DNA of 64,000 bases from Neoceratodus forsteri. Lineage: Eukaryota; Chordata; Ceratodontiformes; Ceratodontidae. Location of the stretch: assembly GCA_016271365.2 (NCBI GenBank), contig CM028129.1:1003855501-1003919500 (forward strand), given 5' to 3'. The notes under the pieces were generated by a model. That model was not told where the DNA came from. It ran no database searches and saw nothing but the letters and a program-made list of their open reading frames with translations. Positions 23,565-34,561 of this stretch are shown in pieces; the first letter of the stretch is position 1; every line of letters begins with the position of its first letter. A program made the translations under genes and the position numbers.

Positions 23565-24060
23565 GACTTTAAGTAGCTATTGCACAACCTTCTTCAAACT
23601 CCTACACCCTTGGCACAGGCCCCATCATCCCCAAAAATTTCTTGAAGAAATTCCATACCATCTAGGCTGTGGGTGAGAGCAAAAAAAAAAAACATTAATT
23701 ATAGGGGAGAAAAGTTGATTTTTTCCACTTTTGTGACCCTGTATATCTCAAAAACCATACAAGATACCATCACAAAAACTGTTCACATCCTGAGACTCTG
23801 ACATGCCAAACTTTATGCTAATTCATCAAATGATGGCAAAGTTATTAAAGTGCAAAAAATTGGGTTTAACATTGAACTGCTGACTCAACCCTAACTATGA
23901 GGTGCAATATACATCAATACACTTTTAACCATAACGTTATGTGTATGTTTATAAGTGCAGTCTGTCCATGCAACTGCCTGTGACTCAGTTACCAGCAGAA
24001 TAGTCACACATTTCATAGAATGAATTCAGTCTGTAAGACGGCTTGTCACTTTGTGCTTGG
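23565..24060. other. Unassigned sequence
   Basis: No gene is seen. An A-run lies at 23681-23692. The stretch 23700-23880 is AT-rich with no matching inverted arm that I could find. Confidence 0.45.
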
Positions 24061-24064
24061 GGCA

Positions 24065-24735
24065 GACACGCACACCTGTAGCTGCACCCTCTACACCCAG
24101 ACAAGTTGGTTACCCCTAACTAGCAGAAGTAAGTCCCAGATATATCTGCTAGCCAAGGCACTACTGAGCCTAAACCCCCTGGCCCTAACTCACTGCTTCC
24201 ACCCTGTCACCAGTTTTGCAACACTGGGTGCATGTCAGAATGCCCTTGAACTGCGCACTTAAATGTAGCTGGGCAAGCATTCATTACTGTTAGCACCACT
24301 TGCTGGTTAAATGAGCTGCCTAAAACCCTGCTTAATCTACCTAAGTCTGACCAGTTTAAGAGCTCAATAGTGGCCACCATAACAGTTCAGTGCAACTATA
24401 ACTGCCAATCATCCTATCTATTTTCCCTCCTGGTATACACTTTGTACTGTGCCAGACTCTGGCTCTGAGGCCATGTACCATTACTTTGATTGGTTTATGC
24501 TGTTTCTGTTTGCTTTCCTTATTGTAGACTATATGCAGTTGATTGAGCCTGTTTATTATGTACTTTTTGATTATATTGTACTTGTTTGACTACTTTCTTC
24601 TGGAATTAGCTTTTTGCATTTTTGTTACCTTGTAGTCTCTGTCACTGACATGGAACCTTTGTAAAGGAGTACTTGTGTTCAAAGATATTCTCTGAAATAG
24701 TCAATAAATGAATAAATAAATACATAGTTCTATGT
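24065..24735 (+). mobile_element. L2-like LINE 3' end with (AAATA)n tail
   Basis: TSWLPLTSRSKSQIYLLAKAL matches the L2 RT C-terminal LHWLPVxxRIxFKIxxLxxKAL motif, and TTCWLNELPKTLLNLPKS (about 24298-24351, another frame) matches the LWNSLPxxL end. The 3' UTR runs through TGGAACCTTTGTAAA and GTTCAAAGATATTCTCTGAA to an AATAAATGAATAAATAAATA tail. Essentially the same UTR end recurs at 34.45-34.53 and 62.15-62.23 kb, which confirms a dispersed family. Confidence 0.8.
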
Positions 24736-24939
24736 CATATCAGCGATTGCCATTAGGACACATGTATATCATTAAAAATAAAAATGGTGATGTACACTTG
24801 CAGTGAAAACAATGGAGTTGACACAGATCACCCCTACACCCCCCTAACTAAAGATTCTCATCTCCAGGGGGGTGCATGTTGGGGGGAGGACTTGTAAAAA
24901 AACCCCCCAAAAAAACCACCGTGATTGCAAAAACTCTCA

Positions 24940-25010
24940 TGCCTCCCCAGATTCAAACACTGCACCCTCCCAAATGTAGCCAGCCACCCTCACCAACACG
25001 CCACATTGCC
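24940..25010 (-). mobile_element. tRNA-like SINE head
   Basis: On the minus strand, GTGGCGTGTTGGTGAGGGTG resembles a pol III A box region, and GTGTTTGAATCTGGGG, 30-40 bp on, resembles a B box (GGTTCGANTCC). No cloverleaf can be folded convincingly, so this is a SINE head rather than a tRNA gene. The rest of the SINE is not delimited. Confidence 0.4.
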
Positions 25011-25265
25011 AGCTCAGCAGCCTTCCACTGCACTGCCTCCCACATACCTTTCCTCCCATTCTGTCCCCCGCGGTGTGGTTCTGGTAGCCCTGGTCAGCTT
25101 CCTTTTTGCCTGTCACTACCCTTTCAAGGTAGTCCATAGTGCAGGCACTGAGACTGAGTCACTCATATTTGAGTCAGTCAATCTCAGTTGCCCTTTTGAT
25201 GGGATACCAAATACACTGATGTACATATATGTGTATCAGTATCAACACAATGAGACTGCATTAAC
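25011..25265. other. Unassigned sequence
   Basis: No recognisable feature, though the last part (25190-25265) already carries the ATATATGTGTATCAGTATCAA words that recur around the foldbacks to the right. Confidence 0.4.
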
Positions 25266-25269
25266 AAGA

Positions 25270-25420
25270 CACTGTCATAGCCACCTGACTCCAAGTTTTC
25301 CTTCACAGTTCCAGACTTTTTCAAAGGAGCTATCCTTAGAGGGGTCATCTTTGAAACAATTAGCACTGGGAAAGTAGTTTTTTGATTAAGACTTTGAGTC
25401 AGATTAATATGGAGAAGTCC
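25270..25420. repeat. Foldback element, copy 1 of 3
   Basis: CACCTGACTCCAAGTTTTCC on the left pairs imperfectly with AAGACTTTGAGTCAGATT on the right, around a TCAAAGGAGCTATCCTTAGAG centre. It is directly similar to the two elements that follow. It is followed by CTGAAAATGCAGTTTTACTG-type words. Confidence 0.6.
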
Positions 25421-25559
25421 TGTCAATACATTTTCAAAGTACTGAAATACTGAAAATGCAGTTTTACTGTATCAATGTATTAAAATTATTTTTTTACTTA
25501 ATTGATGTGTATTGATATGTATCATTGCAAGAAACATGTAACTATAGGATGCAATCATA

Positions 25560-25745
25560 TCAACCTAACACTAAGCTTTCTTAAAACAAATGACGCGTCT
25601 GACCAGTATGTTCCCAACGTAAGCCCTTTTCAAAGAAATTGTCTTAGAAAGGGCTAATGTTAGAACCCTTAGGGCTGGAAACTGAATTTTCTTTTTAAAT
25701 GAAAGCTTGAGGTCAGGTCAACATGTAAAAATTCCATTGGTACAC
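25560..25745. repeat. Foldback element, copy 2 of 3
   Basis: AACCTAACACTAAGCTTTC pairs with GAAAGCTTGAGGTCAGGT; the centre is itself a hairpin, AGCCCTTT...AAAGGGCT. The right half is followed by the same GCATTGATATACTGTACTGA words as the other two copies. Confidence 0.68.
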
Positions 25746-26049
25746 TTAATTTCAGTGCATTGATATACTGTACTGAAAATGCACTTTTACTATATTGATA
25801 TACTAATAACACACTTCCGCTATATTAACAGATAGGGGCAGTTTACATATCTTTCTATGAATATAGTGTACGTGCATTACTAGTATATTGCTGTAGTATA
25901 TTTATCAATATACTGAAAGTATGTTCATTCGATACAGTGGAAGTGCATTCTTAGTAGAGATCCTTAATAGGAAAGTTTCACTGTATATCACTATAGTAAA
26001 AGTGTATTTCCAGTTTATCGATACATTGAAAGTGTATCATTATACTGTA

Positions 26050-26240
26050 ACCATGTTGACTTAACTATTAGCTTTCATTAAAAATGAAAAGTATCTAGCC
26101 CTAACGAGGTTAACCCTTTCTAAAGATATTCTTTGAAAAGGGCTAACTTTGAAACCATAAGAGCTAGAAACATTTTTAAATGAAATTTTGGAGTCCAGCC
26201 AAGATTATTACATTATGTTGATGCACTTTCAATGCTGATA
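26050..26240. repeat. Foldback element, copy 3 of 3
   Basis: CATGTTGACTTAAC...AGCTTTCATT...TCTAGCCCT pairs with AGAGCTAGAAACA...AAATGAAATTTT...CAGCCAAGATTATT. The central ACCCTTTCTAAAG/CTTTGAAAAGGGCT is a second nested palindrome. Confidence 0.72.
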
Positions 26241-26845
26241 TACTTGAAATACACTTTACTATACAGTAGTGGTACAGTATATGCAGTTCAACAATATTGA
26301 CGGAGATAGTTTCTGTTTGTCGATACAGAGTAAATATATTTAGTCTTTATCAATATACTAGTACTACACACACTATGCTGATAAAACTACGTTTAAAACA
26401 CTTTTAGAGCATTTTTGGATTTTTGGCTTGTATACAGTAGAAGCAAAATAAATAATGATAAGATTTTTATAATGGAAATATTTCTAAAGTGGTCTTATTA
26501 TGTTATACAAGATCATAATTTTCCCTTCGGGTACCCACAGTTTTTTCCCATGCTTGCAGAAAATAAGAATAAAGTTATCAGAAATAGTGTGTACTGATTT
26601 TAGATAGTAAGGACAGAGGAATGATCCAACAATATGTCTGTTCATTGACTACATTGCCCTCCGCTGCACAGCTATTCTTGTCACTGATACTTTGCTGTCT
26701 GTCTCTCAGCTACTCATAATTCACATCAGACAGCCACTGACTGATTATGAGTGCATCCATGTGTACACGCAGTCTGATGGGGATTGTAACCAAAGGGTAG
26801 CAGTCCTCAGAAGGCCAGTCCTGCTCCTAAGCTTATAATAGCAGT
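26241..26845. other. Unassigned AT-rich sequence
   Basis: 26241-26440 holds scattered words like those around the foldbacks (TGATATACTTGAAATACAC). After that nothing is recognised. Confidence 0.4.
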
Positions 26846-27164
26846 AAGTTACCCCTACACACCAAATTGTCATCCAAACCCTCAACCAAGTTCCTTCTCC
26901 TACCCCCCCACAAAATCAATACTCAAACCCTCACCCTGCTGTTCATTCCACCCCACCAAGCACCAACGAGCCCCACTGAGCTAGTTATCCCACTCTTCAC
27001 CAAATCATGCAAAACTACCCACCACTTCATCACACCTCAGTAGATGACCACTCAAACCACTGTCTAGCTGTTGATCCCACCCCACCAAATTAGAACCCCC
27101 AATACCCTACCCAGCTGCTCATCCTATGAATACTGATCGGCATCTACCTCATCCACACAGCTGT

Positions 27165-27312
27165 TGAAGAAGAATCAATATTTATATCCCAAAGTGCTTA
27201 ACAAGCAGTGACCAACAGATAGTGAAGTGACTGAATGTGTAGTGGCAGCCTTGTCACACATCAACACCCATGGTGATCCTTGGAAATTTGCTGTAACCAG
27301 ATCAGTACCAGA
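27165..27312 (-). mobile_element. Partial copy of an ancient tRNA-derived SINE
   Basis: CATTTATATCCCAAAGTGCTT-like sequence and AGATAGTGAAGTGACTGAAT match 27965-28110 closely; the remainder of the element is missing on the right. It lies inside the minisatellite. Confidence 0.7.
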
Positions 27313-27964
27313 CCCCACCACCCATCTCTTTATCTTATCACAACCCTCTGCATAGCAGTTCATCCCACTGAACTCTATACTTAACCCACATCCAAATGCA
27401 CATCCCACTCCACCAAATCAGTATCCCATTCCCACACAGCTCTTTATCCTGCTCTAATCAAATCAATACTCAGCCCCTCTCTAGAGGTTCATCTCACTCT
27501 TACCAAATCAGCACCCAGTTGCTCCCTCTCAGCTGTTCATTTCACTGCCACCTACTTAGTACCCCAACTCCCCACCTAACTGTTTATATCTCCCCCAAAT
27601 TAGTACCCCATCCACACTCAGCTCTTTATCCAACTTCAATCAGATCCGTACCCAACCCCCCACCCAGCTGTTCATCCTACCCACACCAAATCAGTACCCA
27701 AACCTCCTATGCAGCTTCTCAGCCTACCCCACCAAATCTGTACCCTACTCCCACCCAGTTTTGTATCCCACTCCAATCAAATCAATACCCAGCCCCCACC
27801 CAGCTGTTTATACTCTTACCAGACCAGTACCCAGTCACTTCCTCTCAGCTGCTTATCCCACTACCACCAAGCTGCTCATCCCACCCCCACCAAATCAGTA
27901 CCCCAACATCCTACCCAGCTGCTCATCCTATGAACACTGATCAGCATCCACATCCGCCACACAG

Positions 27965-28352
27965 TTATTAAAGAAGAATCAGCATTTATATCCCAAAGTG
28001 CTTTACAAGCAGTGACAGACAGATAGTGAAGTGACTGAATGTGTAGTGGCAGCCTTTTTGCACATCGACACCCACATTGAGCCTTGGTCATTTGCTGTAA
28101 CCAGTTTTATGGGAAGGGGAGTGTTGACTTGGACACCGGGGAAAATTCTGTACTCTTATGAAAAGTGCCTTGGGTTCTTTGATTTCAACCTGGACACCCA
28201 CCAGGTCAGCGCTAGAGATGGGTGGAAGGGATCTTGATTTAATGTCTTATCTGAAGGATGGCACAGCCAACAGTATAGCACCCTCTTAGTACTGCAGTTG
28301 GATGCCAGAGTGTATGGTATAATCCCAATCCTGGAGTGGGATGAGAACCCAC
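27965..28352 (-). mobile_element. Ancient tRNA-derived SINE, long copy
   Basis: The sequence contains, in order, TTTATATCCCAAAGTGCTTT, GGACACCGGGG, AAGTGCCTTGGGTTCTTTGA, GTCTTATCTGAAGGATGGCA, TAGTACTGCAGTTGG and CTGGAGTGGGATGAGAAC. From memory this order matches a widespread element common in cartilaginous-fish genomes and seen in other non-mammalian vertebrates. Its sense strand starts with a tRNA-like head, so the copy here is on the minus strand. I give no family name because I cannot verify it. Confidence 0.65.
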
Positions 28353-28644
28353 ACAGCTACTCATCCCGTACAAGTACCCAAACCCCTTACCCAGCTGCTT
28401 TCACACTCCCACCATATCAGTATGCAACCCCCATAGCTGTACATCACACCCCTCAAAATGATCATCCAGCCGTCATCCAAATGTTCATCACACTCTCCCA
28501 AATCTATGCCCAAACCCCACCTGGCTGTTCATCACACCCCAACCAGATCAGGAACCAAACACCCCACACAGTAGTGTTTCCCACCACTTCCTTTGGTCAG
28601 GAACCCAAGCCTCTGTTTTCAGCCACCCTGATCCAGTCTGTATG

Positions 28645-29745
28645 TTAAAGTGAGGGTAGCCAATTATTAAGTCCTAGTAACATGCTGTGTCAAGGACAGC
28701 TTATCCCTATGTCCTAGCATGGGTCTGTGCATAGGTGGGACTGCTGCAAGAACATCTACAGTAATATTGAACCACACTTATTGTAGTCCCACCTCTGTAC
28801 AGCCCAAAACATAAGCATGAAGCCAGGCTGCGCTTGAAACCTCATGCTGGAAGGATTCATTCCATGGGCAACAGGTGAACAGGAGGCTCAGGCTCCTGAA
28901 GAACAGACATTTGTAGAAGGAATGGCTAATGGGTATTGTTTCTGGTTACAAGGAGTAAGGTGAGAAATACAGTTTTGAAGTGAGAAATACATAAGTGCCC
29001 TAGCTGGGATTTGAATGCAGACCTGCTCAGAATACTAAAAGCAACAGAGGTTGGGGGGCTCACCTATGGTGTGTGCATAATACCCTAAAGCACTAAGTAA
29101 ATCTGTCCAGAAGGAGTCTCTAGAACTACCGAGCAGGGTCGGCACCAACAAGCATAGTCGGGGAGACTCAGAGCTGGTCTATCCCTGTAACATTCCCAGG
29201 TACAAATGTACAATGAACTGCTTGAACAGTTAGTGAAATCAAGGGAACCACTGAAACAGTCCAACCTTTAGAAAATATTTTTTTTTATTTTTTCACATGC
29301 CAAAGTTTAAAGTGCAATATGCCAGGTAAAAAAAAAAAACATGTCAAGTGCAAACCGTGCAATAAATTGCTTGAATGGATAGATACAGGCTCACCAGTCC
29401 AGAGGAGTAAACGGCTATGGCCTCCATGTAGACATGAACAAGGATGCTCTCCTGTAAATTGCTATTCACTGCATTCATCAAGTAATGAGTACAAATTCTT
29501 TAAATATGCGTAAGTGCCAAAGTAACAAACTTGGAGAGACCCAGTAACTCTCAGCATGCTGGCCGTGGTTGTTGAATGTGCCTGCAGAAAGTGCTTACAT
29601 ATCGAATCCTTGGACATGCTCTGATGATAACTTTGTTTACACAGAAGCTGTAGCCATTTATTTCTTTGGACTCTGGGATACAGTATGCTCACACTGATTG
29701 ATGGCTCACTGAGTGCTCATTTACAGCTCAGTTGGTGGCCAGCTG
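28645..29745. other. Mostly unassigned; possible SINE scrap and small open frame
   Basis: 28988-29030 read on the minus strand gives CATTCAAATCCCAGCTAGGG, resembling the B-box side of a MIR/CORE-SINE head (weak). A 64-codon plus frame (29319-29513, ATG) encodes MPGKKKKHVKCKPCNKLLEW followed by more Cys and His. The CxxC pattern is vaguely like zinc-knuckle ORF1 proteins of DIRS/Ngaro elements, but this is a guess. The rest is unrecognised. Confidence 0.35.
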
Positions 29746-29749
29746 TGGC

Positions 29750-30060
29750 GAAGTTTGGAGGGAATGGGATCAGGTGGGGGAGGGACCAATGGACACTGGG
29801 GAAATTTGTTTTTTTACAGTGGGCGAGGGATCAGGTGGGGGGGGAGACCACTGGATAATGGGGAATTTATTTTTACAGTGGGTAAGGAATCATGTGGGGG
29901 GAGGGACCACTGGACACCATGACATTTTTTATTTACAGTGGGCGAGAGATCCGGTGGGGGGATGAGACCGCTGGACACCAGGGACAATTTATATTACATA
30001 GCGGGACGGCGATCAGCAGGGGAGACCACCAGTACCAGGGAAAATTTATATTACATATTG
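29750..30060 (+). repeat. Dispersed minisatellite family, locus 3 (five units)
   Basis: Units of 58-61 bp: GACCACTGGACACCAGGGA-like core, then an ATTT/ACAGTGGGC stretch, then GAGGGATCAGGTGGGGGG. They are the same in plan as those at 15.5, 17.8 and 57.6 kb. Confidence 0.9.
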
Positions 30061-30159
30061 GGCTGGTGACTTTTTTGTGAATCTAGCCCCAGATTGGGTT
30101 AAAACAGCTACTTTCTCCTGGTCTAAAGGGGTAGCAGGTGCTACTTTATTACATAGCTG

Positions 30160-30405
30160 GATCTGGTAGTGCTGCTGAGTTGCATTATGCTGATGAGTTA
30201 GGATACTCAGCTGTATCTAGGCACACTCCTTAGTCACATTACCCAACTGAGTCATGCACTGGTGAGTTACATTGCACCACAAAGCCAGGTTACATTGCTG
30301 AGTTGCAGTAAGCCACTGAGTTACAGCATGTGGCTGAGGTATGCCATGTAGATGCATTATAGCACATGGCTGAGTTATGTTATGTTACTGCGTTATTGAT
30401 AGAAA
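30160..30405 (+). repeat. Degenerate short tandem repeat
   Basis: Irregular repeats of about 20-25 bp built on GAGTTACATTGC, GCTGAGTTGCA and GGCTGAGTTATG words. Period and copy number are uncertain. Confidence 0.55.
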
Positions 30406-30444
30406 GTATTCAGACCCTACTGTATGTGTTTGTGTGCACATATT

Positions 30445-30545
30445 CACGTGCTTGTGTGTGTGTGTGTGTGTGTGTGAGTGTGTGAGTGTATGGGCATGAG
30501 TGTGTATGTGTATGGGTACATGTACACGTGCTTGTATGTGAACTT
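30445..30545. repeat. (GT)n microsatellite, interrupted
   Basis: A pure GTGTGTGTGTGTGTGTGT run at about 30453-30475, followed by GTGAGTGTGTGAGTGT and other purine/T variants. Confidence 0.9.
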
Positions 30546-31930
30546 TTCATGAGCCTGATGAAAAGTTGAAGCTTACTTTAGAGAGCTGCTTTATAAAGTT
30601 TAATAAATATGAAAAGTAGCTATTTCTGCTTCACATATTAATTGATGATTAAAAAAGTAATCAAAACAAAAAATTGCCTTTGGATGAGAGAGGAATGAAC
30701 CATTTCCTGTTCAATTTAAAATCCCCCAAGATTCTAAAAGGTTCTCAGTTTTGAACCTAGCAATTTGTTAACATTTGGGTATTTGAGTTTATGCTAAGTA
30801 CATGCTAGTTACTAATTTGCAACTGATTAGCTTAAACTGTTACTTGAAAGAGAGGTTCTTGTTGGTTCAGAGTTTTAAAACCACTCAGGTGTTTTGAGGT
30901 TTGGTCTACTCAGCACAACTTTAGACTCCCAAGACTAAGGGCTCAATCCACAAAGGCATTCAGACCCTTATGCAATATGGAGGGCTGGTAAAAGCTCTAG
31001 CACATCCTCTCTGTACATGCGGAGCACCCTGTATTGTTTGACTGTTCATCCACACCTGATCTGATTCAGCCCACTTATGTATACAGGGAGCCAGGATGGG
31101 GCAGGCACACGTGGATGTCTGCATTCAATGTGACCCATACCTTGTTTTGCCTGCCGTGGCAGCTGCACATAGGGCACCAATGCTATGCGGGGGTGGGGGG
31201 GCCTGCAGTAGTACTTATGCATCCTCTGCACATGGCCATCCCAGACAATTGTGGGGCCCATTTAGTCCAACCAAATGTGGCTTCTGTCCTTCCGTCACCA
31301 GAAACAGCATGGAGAGCTCAGGGCATAATTACCATTTTTATAAGTTCAACTAAAACGTTTAACATGCTGTATGTGGGTACAGCACTCATGTGAGAACTTC
31401 CATATCACAATTCTCTGCTCCATGCAGTCAAAGGGATCCCTGCCTATGTTAAACTAGCTATCCGATTGGATGGTGTATGTCTGACCATGCTCCACCCCCA
31501 GTTTCTATGTGGTCCTTCACATAGAGGTATGGAAAGGATCAGGAGCTGAGAAGTCAGATACACAAAATGTTTAAAAAATCCAGCCAATTTCTGTAGCTTA
31601 GGCCCTAAAACAGGATTCTGTTTCTAGTAACTAGACCTTCAGAGCCCCCTGACCCTTTGTTATGCTGCTAACCCCAATAACTTGTTGCTCTCACAACAAA
31701 ACAAGGCACTTTTTGATCATTTAGTTTCAGTAGTGAACATATTAGTAGCTAAAACCAGCTACTGTTTTACACAGCCCTCTTACACTTACAGAAATATTCT
31801 GCAACATTATGCCACCCTTCTCTTTACTATACATTTATTTCTTCAGAACTAGCTACAATGAATCACAGGCACACTTCATAAAATATATGAATATATTTCA
31901 GCACCATTGCATCAGCTAACAAATTATTCT
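30546..31930. other. Unassigned sequence
   Basis: Open frames overlap on both strands at 31034-31393 without recognisable protein motifs. A short hairpin, CTATGTG/CACATAG, sits near 31505-31525. I see no gene. Confidence 0.45.
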
Positions 31931-31934
31931 TCAT

Positions 31935-32215
31935 CCAACTCCATGATTAGTTCTTACAGACCCATGGAATGCTCTGCCTGCAGAATTGGTGACTGTTGAT
32001 ACAGTGGAGGGATTCAAGAGAGGCTGGGACAGGTATAGGGGGAAGGTTAAACTGGTAAATGTCCGATCTGGAGGTGAAACCTAGATGGGGATGGGATCTA
32101 GGGGACTTATGAGGGGAGAGAGGAGGGCAGCATCGCTGGCATGACCAGGTGCTGATTTGTGAGCAGATTCGATAGACCTTTGGTCCAACTCTGCTGGCAT
32201 CATAGTATGTTAGGT
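31935..32215 (+). mobile_element. CR1 3' end fragment
   Basis: CCATGGAATGCTCTGCCTGC translates to PWNALPAE, then GFKRGWDRYRG, the CR1 ORF2 C-terminus. This is followed by a 3' UTR with GAGCAGATTCGATAGACC and a CATAGTATGTTAG end, closely parallel to the ends of CR1 copies B and C. Strongly 5'-truncated. Confidence 0.8.
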
Positions 32216-32284
32216 GTTTGGTCACCATGGGTTTAACTTTTGGTGTATTTGTTATCTGGATAGGCAACCTGGGTCAAAGGTATA

Positions 32285-32545
32285 AAGCCAATCAACAGTA
32301 CAATAAAATATTCGTATTTATGTGCAGTAAAGCAATTCAAAATAAAAAGTAAAAAATGTACACAGAGCAAAGTGTCCATGAGCTGTTTCCTGATATTGTC
32401 CCGAGGTACTGTGTCATTATAGGTTACTCACAGGGGATTTGGTAGACTGTTCCAAAATCTAGGGTCAAAATTAGAGAAGGCTCTTTGGCCCCTAAGATTT
32501 GAGACGGGGCATACAGTGAGGAGACGTTGTTTAGCAGATTTCAAG
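32285..32545 (-). mobile_element. LINE 3' end fragment (L2-type)
   Basis: Minus-strand translation of 32460-32510 gives NLRGQRAFSNFDPRFWNSLP, the conserved WNSLP region near the C-terminus of L2/Rex-type LINE proteins. The sequence toward 32285 is its 3' UTR. Confidence 0.65.
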
Positions 32546-32995
32546 TTCCTCAGGTTGGTTTCAGGCAGTCATACCCCTGCTACTGCTGGACATCACCCAC
32601 CCCAAAAGGAATGCCATCCTTGACCAGTCAATTTATTGTCCCTCTCCTAGAGTTCCTCTCTAGAACTGCAGAACCTGACCACACACCCATCTCTGTCACT
32701 ACCCTCATGAGAGTGCTTCACCCCAAGATTCCAATATGATCTGCAGTGCTGAAGAGATCACTAACAAAACAAGGTGTTACTGAAATTATTAAATACCAGG
32801 AAAGAGTTGGTGGCTTGACCACTACATCCATCCACTAGGCCAGCAAAAATGTTTTTGTAACTGTCATCAAGGTTATTTTTAGCATTCTGTTTTTTATTTC
32901 TCCATAAAGTTTTTGTGCCTTGTGGACGACTTGGGCAGGTTCTCAGCCCTGTCCCCACCCCCCATCCATAACCACCTCCCCTTATACTTACCTGA
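32546..32995. other. Unassigned sequence
   Basis: No feature that I can support; it may include the upstream part of the LINE or the tail of the SINE to the right. Confidence 0.4.
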
Positions 32996-32999
32996 GACC

Positions 33000-33440
33000 C
33001 TCACAGATTGCTCCCCATGGTGGGGTCAGGAAGGGGATGGCTTCCCCCACCTGGTGACGTGCATCCAGTAAGAGGTAAGAGGGCTAGGCTGTGGCAATGG
33101 CTGGGGGCTGTCAGACAGATCTTCATGTAGCCCACCCCGTCCTTTTTTCCATTTTCTCCCCTGGTTCCCCTGCTGTGGCAGAAAGAAAGCATGTGAATGT
33201 GAAGGTAAAAACATGCTATGGAACTGCAGCCACTTCCATCTATGTCACTTGCACACTAGCACTACCACTGGGCCTCTATCCAGTGGCAGCCAACAGCCAA
33301 GGTGGTATGCCTACCCACACCAGGAGAGAAGAGGAGAGCAGTTGTCCTCTACCCCCCCAAGTGACCCCCAGCAACTCCTGTTTTCTTCCGAACTGGTGTC
33401 GCTGGCTTGGCAGGCTGTAGCATTACTGCTGTGCCACTGT
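33000..33440 (-). mobile_element. GC-rich tRNA-derived SINE, degenerate copy
   Basis: 33335-33435 on the minus strand reads GTGGCACAGCAGTAATGC, GCCAAGCCAGCGACACC, AGTTCGGAAGAAAACAGG and TGCTGGGGGTCAC. This lines up with the heads of the two young copies at 51.4 and 53.0 kb. Upstream, AGGAGAGCAGTTGTCCTC matches their body. The left limit is uncertain, and no target-site duplication is visible. Confidence 0.55.
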
Positions 33441-33444
33441 GGTG

Positions 33445-34325
33445 GCTATTAATATTCAGTTGAAATCTCACATAAAAACAAATGCATATAATGCCAGTAC
33501 CAGCCTGCAGAAGAAAGATAAAGTTAAATATAAACCAGTACCATGTAGTCTCCTACTGCCTTACAAGTTTTTAGTACCACAGTGGGTGGGGGAGGGGGAT
33601 ATTCATATTCATCTAATGAGCTTGTTGAACACTGATTCAAAGCCACACAAAGAAATCCGTGCAAGCATAAATCCTGCACATTAGGATGACATGGTTAATA
33701 ATGTGCAGCGAGAGACTTAAAATGTGCCCCAGTTCACGTTAAAAGTAGGGCAGAGTTACAGACCATTAATGCTGTCTTATTACAGTGCTACATAAGCATA
33801 GTTCATTTTTTTAAAACTGAGTACAGAGGAAGCAGAATGTGAACCACACCACCAGCTGCTCCATTAGCATACTGATATGCTGTGCACTGGTATCAATAAA
33901 TACAGCAGGAACACCAATATTTCCATCTGCTCAAACCATTGTTGAACACTAAAATTAGTCCTTTTATACCAGAGCATTCAAAAATGCTATAGCTTACCTC
34001 CAGCCTTTGATGGCTCAGGCCCTGGATCTCTCATTGTCCTTACAATGCCGCAGCTTCCATACCCACTTTTCCTTTCTTATATTACCATTGAGCCTATGTT
34101 TGGTCCATTTAAGAGAAAACCCCTCCAACACCTTACCTCCTTAAGCAGCTATGACTGCCAAGACTAATTTTGCCTACCCTCTGCCCCACTCCTCTCCCCC
34201 CACCACACACCTGCCTACTCGACCTTACCTCCTGTTTCTCAGTTAACCCCCTTCGTGCTTATCCCGCTCACCTACCCCCTCCTTCCCACCTATTCACCCC
34301 AACCCCTCTCATCCCTACCCCTTTC
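33445..34325. other. Unassigned sequence, possibly L2 3' UTR at the right
   Basis: No coding motif found. The pyrimidine-rich stretch at 34160-34330 leads into the L2-like UTR. Confidence 0.4.
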
Positions 34326-34329
34326 TACC

Positions 34330-34530
34330 ACTCCTGACAAAGTTCAACTTCTGATTACCTCATTGTGTGTTTGTTAAATATGTAATTACCTGTATGTTAG
34401 TTATTCACCGAAATGCTGCACTTATATTGTTCCATTGCTACTTGTATTGTCTTTGCTTGACTTGATGTGGAACCTTTGTAAACTAGCTTCAAGCTCAAAG
34501 TTATTACCAAGAAATAAAATAAATAAATAA
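34330..34530 (+). mobile_element. L2-like LINE 3' UTR end
   Basis: GATGTGGAACCTTTGTAAAC, then GCTCAAAGTTATTACC and an AATAAAATAAATAAATAAAT tail match the ends at 24.65-24.73 and 62.15-62.23 kb. A (TA)n run follows (34531-34549). Confidence 0.7.
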
Positions 34531-34561
34531 ATATATATATATATATATACAGTCTACCCAC

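Larger units (their letters stand above)
26850..28640 (+). repeat. CCCA-rich degenerate minisatellite, interrupted
   Basis: Units of roughly 50-60 bp built from CACCAAATCAGTACCC, AACCCCCACCCAGCTG and TTCATCCCAC words, at 26850-27160, 27385-27960 and 28355-28640. The gaps are filled by pieces of one reverse-strand SINE. The proline/serine-rich open frame at 27396-27971 is this array translated and is not a gene. Confidence 0.85.

Noticed and set aside
27396..27971. 191-codon Pro/Ser/Gln-rich open frame
   Set aside because: Translation of a minisatellite; repeats in the protein follow the DNA units.
31034..31393. 119-codon plus-strand frame with overlapping minus-strand frame
   Set aside because: No motif, low plausibility composition, open on both strands.
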